Shown: positions 9,198-16,804 of the stretch, piece after piece
Layout: each line of letters starts with the position of its first letter
How positions within the stretch are numbered: the first letter of the stretch is position 1
From: Bradyrhizobium lablabi
GTDB lineage: Bacteria; Pseudomonadota; Alphaproteobacteria; Rhizobiales; Xanthobacteraceae
DNA: 64,000 nt
Reading direction: 5' to 3'
Assembly: GCF_900141755.1 (NCBI RefSeq)
Contig: NZ_LT670844.1
Span: forward strand, 2,728,001 to 2,792,000
The notes under the pieces: generated by a model
Database searches by the model: none
What the model saw: the letters and a program-made list of their open reading frames with translations, nothing else
Told to the model about the DNA's origin: nothing
Made by a program: the position numbers and the translations under genes

Positions 9198-10415
9198 TTA
9201 CTCCTTGGCGTTGACGCCCTGGACATCCCGCCTCACGACCCCGGTCGGCGTGGCAAACCCTTCGATGGTTCGGATTCGCTTTTCGAGCCACCAGCCATAT
9301 TCCGCCGGCCAGTCCTCGAATCTGCGGTTGAGGCCGAGATCATGCGCCCAGTGCTGGGCGATGTTCGGATTGAACTGGGATTGCCGGCCGACCGCGATGA
9401 GGTCGGCTTGCTTGTTCTTGAGGATTGATTCCGCCTGCTGCGCTTCGAGGATGATGCCGACCGCCATCGATGCGATGCCGACTTCGTTGCGGACCCGCTC
9501 GGCATAGGGCACCTGGAAACCGAGGCCGCGCGGGACTTGCGCTGCCGTCGCCGAGCCTGAAATGCCCCCCGAAGAGCAGTCGATCACGTCGACGCCGCGG
9601 GCCTTCAATTCAAACGCGAAGGCAATTGTGTCATCCAGGTTCCAGCCGTTTTGAGCGCCGTCGACAGCGGAGACGCGGACAAATAGCGGCATCGTATCCG
9701 GCATTTCACGCCGCACCGCCTCGACAATTTCGAGCGGCAGGCGCATGCGCCCCTGGCGGTCGCCGCCATATTCATCATTGCGCGTGTTGGACACGGGCGA
9801 AAGAAACGAGGCGAGCAGATAGCCGTGGGCGGTGTGGATCTCGATCACGTCGAAGCCGGCCTTGACCGCATTTCTGGCAGCATGCGCCCAGGTGCGCACC
9901 ATCGCCCTGCACTCGTCGGTCGTGAGCTGGTGCGGCGTCAGCCATCCCGGCGCGACGGGTTCGCTGGTGGGGCCGACGGGTTGCCACAGTTTCGCGCCGG
10001 CCTTGATTTCCTGCGCCGTGAGCGGGCCCATGCCGTCCATCGCCCGCTGCGAGGACGACTTGCGCCCGCCGTGGGCGAGCTGAATGCCGATCGCGGCCCC
10101 CTCACCCTTCACGAAGGCGATGAGCGGCTTGAAACTCTGCACTTGCGCATCATTCCAGATGCCAAGGTCATGTTCATTGATCAGGCCGACCTGTTCGACC
10201 GCGGTAGCCTCGACAAAGACCAGCCCAAAACCGCCGAGCGCATAGCGGCCGAGATGCACGTTGTGAAAGGCGCCGCAAGTGTTGCCGGGCGCGGCGCGGT
10301 AATGCACCATCGGCGGCACCACTAGGCGGTTCTTCAGCGTCAGCCCCCGGACCGTGAACGGCTGGAACAACATGGGTTCTGCACCGTCGAGGTTTTCGGC
10401 GACCGACACTGACAT
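9198..10415 (-). CDS. NADH:flavin oxidoreductase of the Old Yellow Enzyme family (YqjM/XenA-like)
   Basis: 405 residues of a TIM-barrel FMN enzyme that reduces activated C=C bonds with NAD(P)H. Landmarks: LFQPFTVRGLTLKNRLVVPPM at about residues 16-36, QLAHGGRKSSS (the HGGRK signature of the YqjM-like subclass), the substrate-binding HTAHGYLLASFLSPVSNTR, and the C-terminal VGRQSQFNPN phosphate-binding segment. It may act in xenobiotic or fatty-acid enoate reduction. Monocistronic; the upstream region holds a repeat element. Confidence 0.87.
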   Translation of the reverse strand: MSVSVAENLDGAEPMLFQPFTVRGLTLKNRLVVPPMVHYRAAPGNTCGAFHNVHLGRYALGGFGLVFVEATAVEQVGLINEHDLGIWNDAQVQSFKPLIAFVKGEGAAIGIQLAHGGRKSSSQRAMDGMGPLTAQEIKAGAKLWQPVGPTSEPVAPGWLTPHQLTTDECRAMVRTWAHAARNAVKAGFDVIEIHTAHGYLLASFLSPVSNTRNDEYGGDRQGRMRLPLEIVEAVRREMPDTMPLFVRVSAVDGAQNGWNLDDTIAFAFELKARGVDVIDCSSGGISGSATAAQVPRGLGFQVPYAERVRNEVGIASMAVGIILEAQQAESILKNKQADLIAVGRQSQFNPNIAQHWAHDLGLNRRFEDWPAEYGWWLEKRIRTIEGFATPTGVVRRDVQGVNAKE

Positions 10416-10450
10416 GGATTTTCCTGCTAGTTGAGAATCTTCTTACTTTA

Positions 10451-10597
10451 CCTCTCCCCGTTCTTCACGGGGAGAGGTCGCGAGCGTAGCGAGCGGGTGA
10501 GGGGCTGTCACCACAAACGCCGTGATCGCGGAGAGCCCCCTCACCCGAAGCCTTTGCTTCGCTCCGGCTTCGACCTCTCCCCGCAGGCGGGGCGAGG
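10451..10597. repeat. Composite palindromic repeat, family A copy 2 (147 bp)
   Basis: Same length and same module order as the element at 3924-4070: palindrome CCTCTCCCCG...CGGGGAGAGG, GGTGAGGGGCT, inverted AGCCCCCTCACC, a small hairpin (GAAGC...GCTTC type), then CCTCTCCCCGC-AG-GCGGGGCGAGG. Its last base touches the stop codon of the GatB/YqeY gene. Confidence 0.75.
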
Positions 10598-11053
10598 TTA
10601 AGAAGAAAGCGCCGCCTTCACCATGCCGCTGGCCTTGCCAAAATCCATTTGGCCCGCGTATTTCGCCTTCAACACGCCGATCACCTTGCCCATGTCCTTG
10701 ATCCCGGCGGCGCCGGTCTCGGCGATTGCGGCTGATATCGCGGCGTTGACGTCGGCGTCCGACATCTGCTTCGGCAAGTAAGCGGAGATGATCGCGATCT
10801 CCTCGCGCTCCCCTGCCGCGAGCTCGGCACGGCCGCCCTTCTCGTAGAGTTCGACCGATTCCTGGCGCTGCTTGATCATTTTCTGGAACACGCCGAGCAG
10901 GTCGGCGTCGGTCAAAGGCGGCTTTCCTTCGCCGCGCGCGGCGATGTCGGCGTTCTTGATGGTCGAATTGACCATGCGCAGCGTGGACAGCTTGCGCTCG
11001 TCCTTGGCCCGCATCGCGTCCTTGACCGCGTTATTGATGTCGTCGCGCAGCAT
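10598..11053 (-). CDS. GatB/YqeY-domain protein
   Basis: 151 residues, the normal size for stand-alone YqeY proteins. Two segments mark the family: the N-terminal helix RDDINNAVKDAMRAKDERKLSTLRM and the C-terminal GKVIGVLKAKYAGQMDFGKASGMVKAAL, the same helical tail used by GatB to contact tRNA. The function of free-standing YqeY is not established; a link to tRNA-dependent amidation is inferred from the domain. Monocistronic. Confidence 0.9.
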   Translation of the reverse strand: MLRDDINNAVKDAMRAKDERKLSTLRMVNSTIKNADIAARGEGKPPLTDADLLGVFQKMIKQRQESVELYEKGGRAELAAGEREEIAIISAYLPKQMSDADVNAAISAAIAETGAAGIKDMGKVIGVLKAKYAGQMDFGKASGMVKAALSS

Positions 11054-11148
11054 CGTCTTTATCCTCTCGCGAGCCGGTAAGGCCGCATTATCTTAAAGCC
11101 CCTGATCTAGGCCGTTCGCGGCCGTCAAACAACTCTGGCATATAACAA

Positions 11149-11850
11149 CTAGATCCGCAGCCATTCGACCAGGGCGTCGGCGGTCGCCTGCGGCTGCTCC
11201 AGTTGCGGCAGGTGGCCGCAATTCTGGAGGATCACGAGTTTCGCGCCGTGGATGCCGTCCGCCATCTCGGCGGAGAGCGCATTCGGAATGGTGTTGTCCT
11301 CGTCGCCGGTCAAGACCAGCGTCGGACATTTGATCCAGGCCAGTGACGGCCGTGAATCGGCACGGCCGATCACCGCGGTCTGCTGGCGGACGAAGGCGTC
11401 TGCGCCGATGTCATCGCCCATGTCGTGCACCAATTGGCGCAGTTCGGCGTTGTCGCGCCGCGACGGATGCACGAAGCCGGGAAAGAGATCATCGAGCACG
11501 GCGTGATATTCTCCTGCCTGCGCCCGCGCGATCTGGCCGCGGCGGCGGGTGGTCGCCTCCGGCGTATCGGGCCGCGCCTGGGTGTTGATCAGCGCCAGTT
11601 TTGCCACCCGCGCCGGCGCCTGCCGCATGATCTCAAAGGCGATATAGCCGCCCATGGAATGCCCGGCCAGCGCAAAGCGCGGCGGCGCCTCGGCCAATAT
11701 CCTCCGCGCGATGGCGCCCATATTGTCGTCGCGGATGTGGTTTCCGACCGTGACCGGGCCAAATCGCCACAGCGCCGGCGCCACCGGGGCATAGATCCGC
11801 GGCGAGCCGCCGAGGCCCGGAACGAGCAAGATCGGCATCGAATTGTCCAT
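11149..11850 (-). CDS. Alpha/beta hydrolase
   Basis: 233 residues. Starts with the strand PILLVPGLGGSPRIY (oxyanion segment), followed by the nucleophile elbow ALAGHSMGGYIAFEI with catalytic Ser, the acid in LTGDEDNTIPN and the His in LQNCGHLPQLEQP. All three catalytic residues are present. Closest to the 3-oxoadipate enol-lactonase/esterase branch by its short cap, but the substrate is undetermined. The gap to carA is 159 bp and they are divergent. Confidence 0.83.
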   Translation of the reverse strand: MDNSMPILLVPGLGGSPRIYAPVAPALWRFGPVTVGNHIRDDNMGAIARRILAEAPPRFALAGHSMGGYIAFEIMRQAPARVAKLALINTQARPDTPEATTRRRGQIARAQAGEYHAVLDDLFPGFVHPSRRDNAELRQLVHDMGDDIGADAFVRQQTAVIGRADSRPSLAWIKCPTLVLTGDEDNTIPNALSAEMADGIHGAKLVILQNCGHLPQLEQPQATADALVEWLRI

Positions 11851-12009
11851 GCCCGGCTCCGGGATCGGAGGAATTTGATGAAAATCGGCTGATAGCTACG
11901 AGCCCCAGCTTAAAAGCTGGCGGCCGCCTGTCAAATAGGCGCATGGCGCATGTGGATCCGCCGTTTCCGGCTTTGACCTCGCTAGGCGTGACGACTATGT
12001 AATGCGCTC

Positions 12010-13200
12010 ATGACAATAACGGAAAACGCCTCAGCCTGGCCGGACCTCACGCCGACCGCGCTCCTCGTGCTTGCCGATGGCACCGTGCTGGAAGGTTTCG
12101 GCCTCGGCGCGGAAGGCCATGCGGTCGGCGAAGTCTGCTTCAATACCGCGATGACCGGCTATGAGGAAATCCTCACCGATCCCTCCTATGCCGGGCAGCT
12201 CATCACCTTCACCTTCCCGCATATCGGCAATGTCGGCACCAATGACGAGGACATCGAGACGGTGAACATGGCGGCGACGCCCGGCGCGCGCGGCGTGATC
12301 TTGCGCTCGGCCATCACCGATCCCTCGAACTACCGTGCCACGCGCCATCTCGACCAGTGGCTGAAGGCGCGCGGCATCATCGGGCTTTCCGGCATCGACA
12401 CCCGCGCGCTGACCGCGCTGATCCGCTCCAAGGGCATGCCGAACGCCGTGATCGCGCACGCCAAGAACGGCCAGTTCGACCTGCACGGGATGAAAGAAGA
12501 GGCGCGCGAATGGCCGGGCCTCGAGGGCATGGACCTGGTGCCGCTGGTCACATCCGGCCAGCGTTTTACCTGGGACGAAACGCCGTGGGCGTGGGAAAAA
12601 GGTTTTGGACGGCAAACCGAGCCTGAATTCAACGTCGTCGCCATCGATTACGGCATCAAGCGCAACATTCTCCGCCTGCTCGCGGGCGAGGGCTGCAAGA
12701 TCACCGTGGTGCCGGCGACGACCTCGGCCGAAGACATTTTGGCGATGAAGCCGGACGGCGTGTTCTTGTCCAACGGCCCCGGCGATCCCGCGGAAACCGG
12801 CAAGTACGCCGTACCCGTGATCCAGAAGGTGATTTCATCGGGCACGCCGACTTTTGGAATTTGCCTCGGGCATCAGATGCTGGGCTTGGCGGTCGGCGCC
12901 AAGACCAAAAAGATGCATCAGGGCCATCACGGCGCCAATCACCCGGTAAAGGACGAAACCACCGGCAAGGTCGAGATCACCTCGATGAACCACGGTTTTG
13001 CCGTCGACCAGGCGACCCTGCCGAAGGGCGCGACGCAGACCCATGTCTCGCTGTTCGACGGTTCCAATTGCGGCATCCAGCTCGACGGCAAGCCGGTGTT
13101 CTCGGTGCAGTATCATCCCGAGGCCTCACCCGGCCCGCGCGATTCGCATTATCTGTTCAAGCGGTTCGCCGAGCTGATGCGGGCGAAGAAGCGCGCTTAA
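12010..13200 (+). CDS. carA: Carbamoyl-phosphate synthase small subunit (glutaminase)
   Basis: 396 residues, usual length. It hydrolyses glutamine and feeds ammonia to CarB for pyrimidine and arginine synthesis. The N-terminal CPSase domain begins TALLVLADGTVLEGFGLGAEG; the class I glutamine amidotransferase domain carries FLSNGPGDP, the nucleophile Cys in FGICLGHQML and the His-Glu pair in QYHPEASPGP. It is separated from carB by about 3.6 kb with five unrelated genes and a tRNA, so the subunits are not an operon here. Confidence 0.97.
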   Translation: MTITENASAWPDLTPTALLVLADGTVLEGFGLGAEGHAVGEVCFNTAMTGYEEILTDPSYAGQLITFTFPHIGNVGTNDEDIETVNMAATPGARGVILRSAITDPSNYRATRHLDQWLKARGIIGLSGIDTRALTALIRSKGMPNAVIAHAKNGQFDLHGMKEEAREWPGLEGMDLVPLVTSGQRFTWDETPWAWEKGFGRQTEPEFNVVAIDYGIKRNILRLLAGEGCKITVVPATTSAEDILAMKPDGVFLSNGPGDPAETGKYAVPVIQKVISSGTPTFGICLGHQMLGLAVGAKTKKMHQGHHGANHPVKDETTGKVEITSMNHGFAVDQATLPKGATQTHVSLFDGSNCGIQLDGKPVFSVQYHPEASPGPRDSHYLFKRFAELMRAKKRA

Positions 13201-13236
13201 ATCTCACCCGTTTCATCCGGCTTGAAGCCGCGCCGC

Positions 13237-13551
13237 TCAATGGAACGGAAAGGTACCCAGATTGGCCGGATCGCACCACACTCTGAGTCTTTGGCCCTCA
13301 CGCGGAGGAGGCGCCTGCCAGGTGATGTATTTCAGCACGGTCGTTTCAAAGGCAGGGCCGGCGGGTGGCGTCACCAGCAGGGTCGCTTTGACGAGGTGAT
13401 GATAATCCGGTGCATAGGGCAGTTCTTCGGAATGAAGAACCTCGACCAGGCACGCGTTGCGGCCGGCGGGCGCGGCAAGTGAAGCGGCATCGGCTCGCGC
13501 GGCCGGCAGCATGCCGAGCATCAGCGCCGTCACAATGATGGCAGGTTTCAC
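13237..13551 (-). CDS. Small secreted protein of unknown function
   Basis: 104 residues starting at GTG (13551) with GGGGAA upstream. A signal peptide (KPAIIVTALMLGMLPAARADA) is followed by a domain with two cysteines (NACLVEVLHSEELPYAPDYH and RVWCDPANLGTFPFH), likely one disulfide. The HLVKATLLVTPP and FETTVLKYITWQ strands suggest a beta-rich fold. No family recognised. Convergent with carA. Confidence 0.65.
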   Translation of the reverse strand: MKPAIIVTALMLGMLPAARADAASLAAPAGRNACLVEVLHSEELPYAPDYHHLVKATLLVTPPAGPAFETTVLKYITWQAPPPREGQRLRVWCDPANLGTFPFH

Positions 13552-13673
13552 GTCATTCCCCTTTTCTCCCGGTCATGTGAAAATGACATTTAGTGCAAGC
13601 GATCGTCAATCATTGTAAGATCGCTGGAGAGCGGCAATCGTCGACTGCCGCACTTCCTTGAAAGGACGCGCTC

Positions 13674-14102
13674 ATGAAAAGCGGAGCAGTGATATCGGTC
13701 AGTTTTCTGTGCATGTGCGCCTTTTTTAATCCGGCCTCTTTTAGTCCGGCCTTGGCGCAAACCGCTATCGGCGGCGGGGCAAAGAAACCGGTTGTTGTTG
13801 GCGGACCGGGTCCCGTCAAACAGAATGTGCTCGGCGGTCCCGCGCCAACAAATACCGCCGTCGTGCCAAAACCCAAGACCGGAACGATTTCGGCTTCCCC
13901 AACTCCGCCCGTGACGACCGCGGTCGCGCCACCGCCGCCTGCATCGACCGCAGGCTCTCCGCCTCCAGCGACCAACGGCTCGCCCGCTGCATCGACCAAA
14001 GGCGCTCCAACTTCGATCGTAAAATGCGCGGTTAAAGGTGCCTGTGTCGGGCCGACGAAACAGCCGACAGAACCCACTCCCCCTCCCGCGAAGGGAACGT
14101 GA
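13674..14102 (+). CDS. Secreted Pro/Ala-rich low-complexity protein
   Basis: 142 residues. Signal peptide MKSGAVISVSFLCMCAFF...ALA (about 28 residues); the mature part is dominated by Pro, Ala, Gly, Thr and Lys, with PPPP and SPPPA stretches and the repeated VVGGPGP/VLGGPAP. Two cysteines near the C-terminus (KCAVKGACVG) form the only structured-looking segment. Probably disordered and periplasmic or wall-spanning. Long antisense frames cover this gene, but only this strand shows a signal peptide and correct start. Confidence 0.6.
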   Translation: MKSGAVISVSFLCMCAFFNPASFSPALAQTAIGGGAKKPVVVGGPGPVKQNVLGGPAPTNTAVVPKPKTGTISASPTPPVTTAVAPPPPASTAGSPPPATNGSPAASTKGAPTSIVKCAVKGACVGPTKQPTEPTPPPAKGT

Positions 14103-14216
14103 GCCGCCGCCGGCGGTTGAACCTGCGCTATCGGCGTGATCATTCCGGTTGGGCTGGGCCAACGAATTAGTTGGTCCAGTGATCATGCGCCGATAAAAAA
14201 GTGCGGGAGAATTGCC

Positions 14217-14750
14217 ATGTCGGTCGTCAGCGAGGATATCAAGCCTCTCACCATCACCTTTGCGGATGACGGCCTGGTTCCAAACAACCCGATGCCGTTT
14301 TTGGTCTACAAGGCCGCAATCGACGTCGACAGCGATCATCCCGAAAAAACCATCGAGGGACTGTTCGGCAAGAATGGCTGGGGCGACATGTGGCGCAACG
14401 GCGTCTACGACTATCTGCATTATCATGCGACGGTCCACGAAGCGCTCGGCATCGCCCGCGGCCATGCCAGGGTCCGCTTCGGCGGCGACCGCGGCAAGGA
14501 ATTCGAGATCGCGGCGGGCGACGTCGCGATCTTGCCGGCCGGCACCGGGCATCAATGTCTTTCCGCAAGCCCAGATTTTTCCGTGGTCGGCGCCTATCCG
14601 CCCGGCCCCAGGATGCACGTGACGCGCCCGACGCCGGAAAATCATCGGAAGGCGCTGAAGACGATTCCGCAGGTCGAGCTGCCGAAGACCGACCCGCTGC
14701 TGGGCGCGGATGGGCCGCTGGTGAGATTGTGGAAGGCGCGGGAATCTTGA
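14217..14750 (+). CDS. Cupin-domain protein (YjlB-type)
   Basis: 177 residues with one cupin barrel. The metal-binding cupin motifs are recognisable: DYLHYHATVHEALGI (G-x5-HxH-like, with two His and a Glu) and the second motif IAAGDVAILPAGTGHQCL with its His. The start at 14217 has CGGGAGA 7-13 bases upstream. The C-terminal segment RMHVTRPTPENHRKALKTIP is typical of the uncharacterised YjlB group. Metal-dependent isomerase, oxygenase or binding roles are all possible. Confidence 0.75.
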   Translation: MSVVSEDIKPLTITFADDGLVPNNPMPFLVYKAAIDVDSDHPEKTIEGLFGKNGWGDMWRNGVYDYLHYHATVHEALGIARGHARVRFGGDRGKEFEIAAGDVAILPAGTGHQCLSASPDFSVVGAYPPGPRMHVTRPTPENHRKALKTIPQVELPKTDPLLGADGPLVRLWKARES

Positions 14751-14765
14751 GGCGGGCCATCTTCC

Positions 14766-14976
14766 CTTGTCCCCTTGTGGGAGAAGGTGGCCATAGGCGG
14801 CCTTTGGCCGCCGTTCTTTCGGACGCCGACGCGTTGCATCGGCTATGCGCAGTCCGCGACGGATGAGGGGTCTCTCACCGCGGAGAGAACCCCTCACCCG
14901 CCTCGCGGAGTTTATCATCGGGCGGCGCTTCGCGCCGACCCGTTGGCTCGGCACCCTCTCCCACAGGGGGAGAGGG
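14766..14976. repeat. Composite palindromic repeat, family A-related (long form)
   Basis: Contains GGCGGCC-TTT-GGCCGCC, GATGAGGGGTCTCTC inverted to GAGAGAACCCCTCA, the module ATCGGGCGGCGCTTCGCGCC at about 14914-14934 followed by GACCCGTTGGCTCG, and a terminal palindrome CCCTCTCCC-ACA-GGGGGAGAGGG (14954-14976). It fills the space between the convergent cupin and Dps genes. Confidence 0.7.
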
Positions 14977-14981
14977 TTCAA

Positions 14982-15509
14982 CTACGCCGCGTTGCTGCCT
15001 TCCTGACGGCTGGCTTCGAACAGGAACCAGGTACGGCGCTCGGTTTCGTCGATGAAGGTCTCCAGCAGCCCGGCGCTACCGGAATCGCCGTGCTGGTCGC
15101 AGAGCTCGTGCGCCTTTCGCATCGCGGCGGCCATGTGCTTGTTGTCTTCCATCAACTCGCGCAGCATGTCGCGCGGCGGCACGTAGCTCTCATTGTTGTC
15201 CTGGATGGTCTGCAGTTTGCTGATCTGCCCGACCGAGCGCAGCGTGGTGCCGCCGAGCTTGCGGACGCGTTCGGCGAGCTGGTCGGTGGTCGCGAAAATC
15301 GCATCCGACTGCTCGTCGAGCATCAGATGATAATCGTGGAAGTGCCGGCCAGAGACATGCCAGTGGAAATTCTTGGTCTTCACGTAGAGCGCGAAGGCGT
15401 CGGCCAACAGAACGTTGAGCGACGCCGAAATCTTCTCAACCGCTCCCTGCGGCAGATCGGTCGGGGTGTCGAGATCGGGGGATACCTTGTCGGACTTGGC
15501 TTTGCTCAC
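14982..15509 (-). CDS. dps: Dps-family DNA-binding ferritin-like protein
   Basis: 175 residues starting at GTG 15509, which has AGGAAGG 7-13 bases upstream; the frame is open farther upstream but without signals. The four-helix Dps core begins VLLADAFALYVKTKNFHWHV; the inter-subunit ferroxidase ligands are in NFHWHVSGRHFHDYHLMLDE (His, Asp, Glu). The N-terminus is Lys-rich (SKAKSDK), which may contribute DNA binding. Dps dodecamers store iron and protect DNA from peroxide. Two 15-bp direct repeats (15521-15535 and 15565-15579, CTGTTAGGAAACCGG) lie just upstream. Confidence 0.87.
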   Translation of the reverse strand: MSKAKSDKVSPDLDTPTDLPQGAVEKISASLNVLLADAFALYVKTKNFHWHVSGRHFHDYHLMLDEQSDAIFATTDQLAERVRKLGGTTLRSVGQISKLQTIQDNNESYVPPRDMLRELMEDNKHMAAAMRKAHELCDQHGDSGSAGLLETFIDETERRTWFLFEASRQEGSNAA

Positions 15510-15520
15510 AATGCACCTTC

Positions 15521-15579
15521 CTGTTAGGAAACCGGACTTGAACTGTTCCTGAACTTTACCTGGACTGTTAGGAAACCGG
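15521..15579. repeat. 15-bp direct repeats upstream of dps
   Basis: CTGTTAGGAAACCGG occurs at 15521-15535 and 15565-15579, 44 bp apart (four helical turns), in the dps leader. Could be tandem regulator sites or a small duplication. Confidence 0.5.
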
Positions 15580-15680
15580 GCTTTGACCGCATTGGACAGC
15601 GGCCACCGGACCATCTAACGCATCAGATAGGCAGCGGTTCCTGCATCGGGAACCCCCCAATTTTGCCGGACCCCTGTGAT

Positions 15681-16382
15681 ATGGACGACTGGATCGATTA
15701 TTACGATTCCACGCATACGATTTACGCGAGCAGACTGCACCGCGACCTGCATTTCCAGGTCATCGCGAAGGATATCATCGGCTACATCTCCTCGCCGGAC
15801 GCGGTCGTGGTCGACTATGCCTGCGGCGAGGCGCTGTCGGCGGCGCGGGTCGCGGAGGCCTGCGGCAAGCTCTATCTGGCGGAGCCGGCGCCGGGCGTGC
15901 GCGGCCGGCTGATCGCGCGCTTTGCCCCGAACACAAAAATTCGGGTGCGGTCGCTGGATGATTTGCGGAAAATGCACGAAAAATCCGTCGATCTCGTGGT
16001 GATGAATTCGGTCGCCCAATACATGACGCCGAGCGAGCTCGATGCCGCGTTCGCGGTGGTGCGGCGGCTGTTGAAACCCGGCGGCCGGCTGGTGCTGGGC
16101 GATATCCTGCGGCCCGAGGTCGGCATGGGGCGCGATGTGCTGGCCTTGCTGCGCTTCGCGGCGACCCACGGCTTTCTCAGGGATGCCCTGATCGGGCTGG
16201 TCTCGACCGCGCTGTCGGACTACCGGCAATTGCGCGCGCGCGTTGGGCTGCATCGCTACAGCGAGGCCGAGATGATCGAAAAGCTTAAGGCAGCCGGATT
16301 TACCGCCTCGCGGGCGCTAACAAATATCGGACACAATCCGTGGCGGATGACGTTTGTGGCGCGGCACGCCTTCGCAGCTTGA
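15681..16382 (+). CDS. Class I SAM-dependent methyltransferase
   Basis: 233 residues with a Rossmann methyltransferase core: motif I VVVDYACGEALSAARVAEAC, acidic loop LYLAEPAPG, motif IV region VDLVVMNSVAQYMTPSEL and the post-motif helix LLKPGGRLVLGDILRPEVG. Motif I is slightly atypical (YACGEA rather than xGxGxG). The ATG at 15681 is the first strong start; the region before it is GC-poor in signals. Substrate unknown. Divergent from dps. Confidence 0.75.
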   Translation: MDDWIDYYDSTHTIYASRLHRDLHFQVIAKDIIGYISSPDAVVVDYACGEALSAARVAEACGKLYLAEPAPGVRGRLIARFAPNTKIRVRSLDDLRKMHEKSVDLVVMNSVAQYMTPSELDAAFAVVRRLLKPGGRLVLGDILRPEVGMGRDVLALLRFAATHGFLRDALIGLVSTALSDYRQLRARVGLHRYSEAEMIEKLKAAGFTASRALTNIGHNPWRMTFVARHAFAA

Positions 16383-16496
16383 TCATTCGGGCGCGATCGG
16401 AGGCAAAACCGGACACCACTTTCGCTGATCGCGCCCGGTTAGGGTTAATAAACGGCAAGCCTGGCTCAAGCCTGCGCAATCGGCGATGATCGGAAC

Positions 16497-16573
16497 GGCC
16501 CGGTGGCGGAAAGCGTCGACGCGAGAGCAGTGCATCGCTCTTTATCCTGGTTCAAATCCAGGCCGGGCCTCCA
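16497..16573 (+). tRNA. Atypical tRNA, probably Cys type (anticodon GCA uncertain)
   Basis: A 74-nt body plus encoded CCA. Acceptor stem GGCCCGG/CCGGGCC is perfect (16497-16503/16563-16569); T arm CCTGG-TTCAAAT-CCAGG is perfect (16546-16562); discriminator is T (16570), a feature of tRNA-Cys. The D stem has three pairs (GCG/CGC) and the D loop lacks the GG pair. The anticodon stem AGAGC/GCTCT (16524-16528/16537-16541) closes an 8-nt loop AGTGCATC; reading T33 before GCA gives a Cys anticodon. It may be a divergent functional tRNA or a decaying copy. Confidence 0.65.
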
Positions 16574-16602
16574 ACCTACGCTGCTTTGCAGCTTCGGTTG
16601 GC
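16571..16602 (+). other. Interrupted hairpin directly after the tRNA
   Basis: CCAACC-TAC-GCTGC-TTT-GCAGC-TTC-GGTTGG: two perfect stems separated by a symmetrical 3-nt internal loop, overlapping the encoded CCA. Likely a tRNA 3'-processing or termination structure. Confidence 0.45.
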
Positions 16603-16742
16603 AAGCCAGCCCCGATGAACGCTTGCCCCGCCGTAGATCGAAGGGCGAATTGCCGGTTGATGGGGCGCTAAAACCCTTTCACGGCTGCGGAATCTGGTCT
16701 AAAGACCACCCGCGCGCGAGGTCTGACCTGGCGCTCTTGCTC

Positions 16743-16774
16743 AAAGGGACGCGCGGCATGCGCGCCCTTTTTTT
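16743..16774 (+). terminator. Intrinsic terminator 30 bases before carB (possible attenuator)
   Basis: AAAGGG-A-CGCGC-GGCAT-GCGCG-CCCTTT followed by seven Ts (16768-16774). It may simply end the tRNA transcript, but the carB start codon is only 30 bases after the T-run, too close for an ordinary independent promoter with a leader. The upstream segment CCGCGCG (16710-16716) is complementary to CGCGCGG (16750-16756) in the terminator's left arm and could form a competing structure. Confidence 0.65.
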
Positions 16775-16804
16775 GTGCCCGATTTCCCGTTCCCGCGAGA
16801 TTTG

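Noticed and set aside
13590-14981. Long antisense open frame (about 460 codons) over the secreted Pro-rich gene and the cupin gene
   Set aside because: No ribosome-binding site or recognisable domain; it is a by-product of high GC3 bias. The sense genes have signal peptides and cupin motifs.
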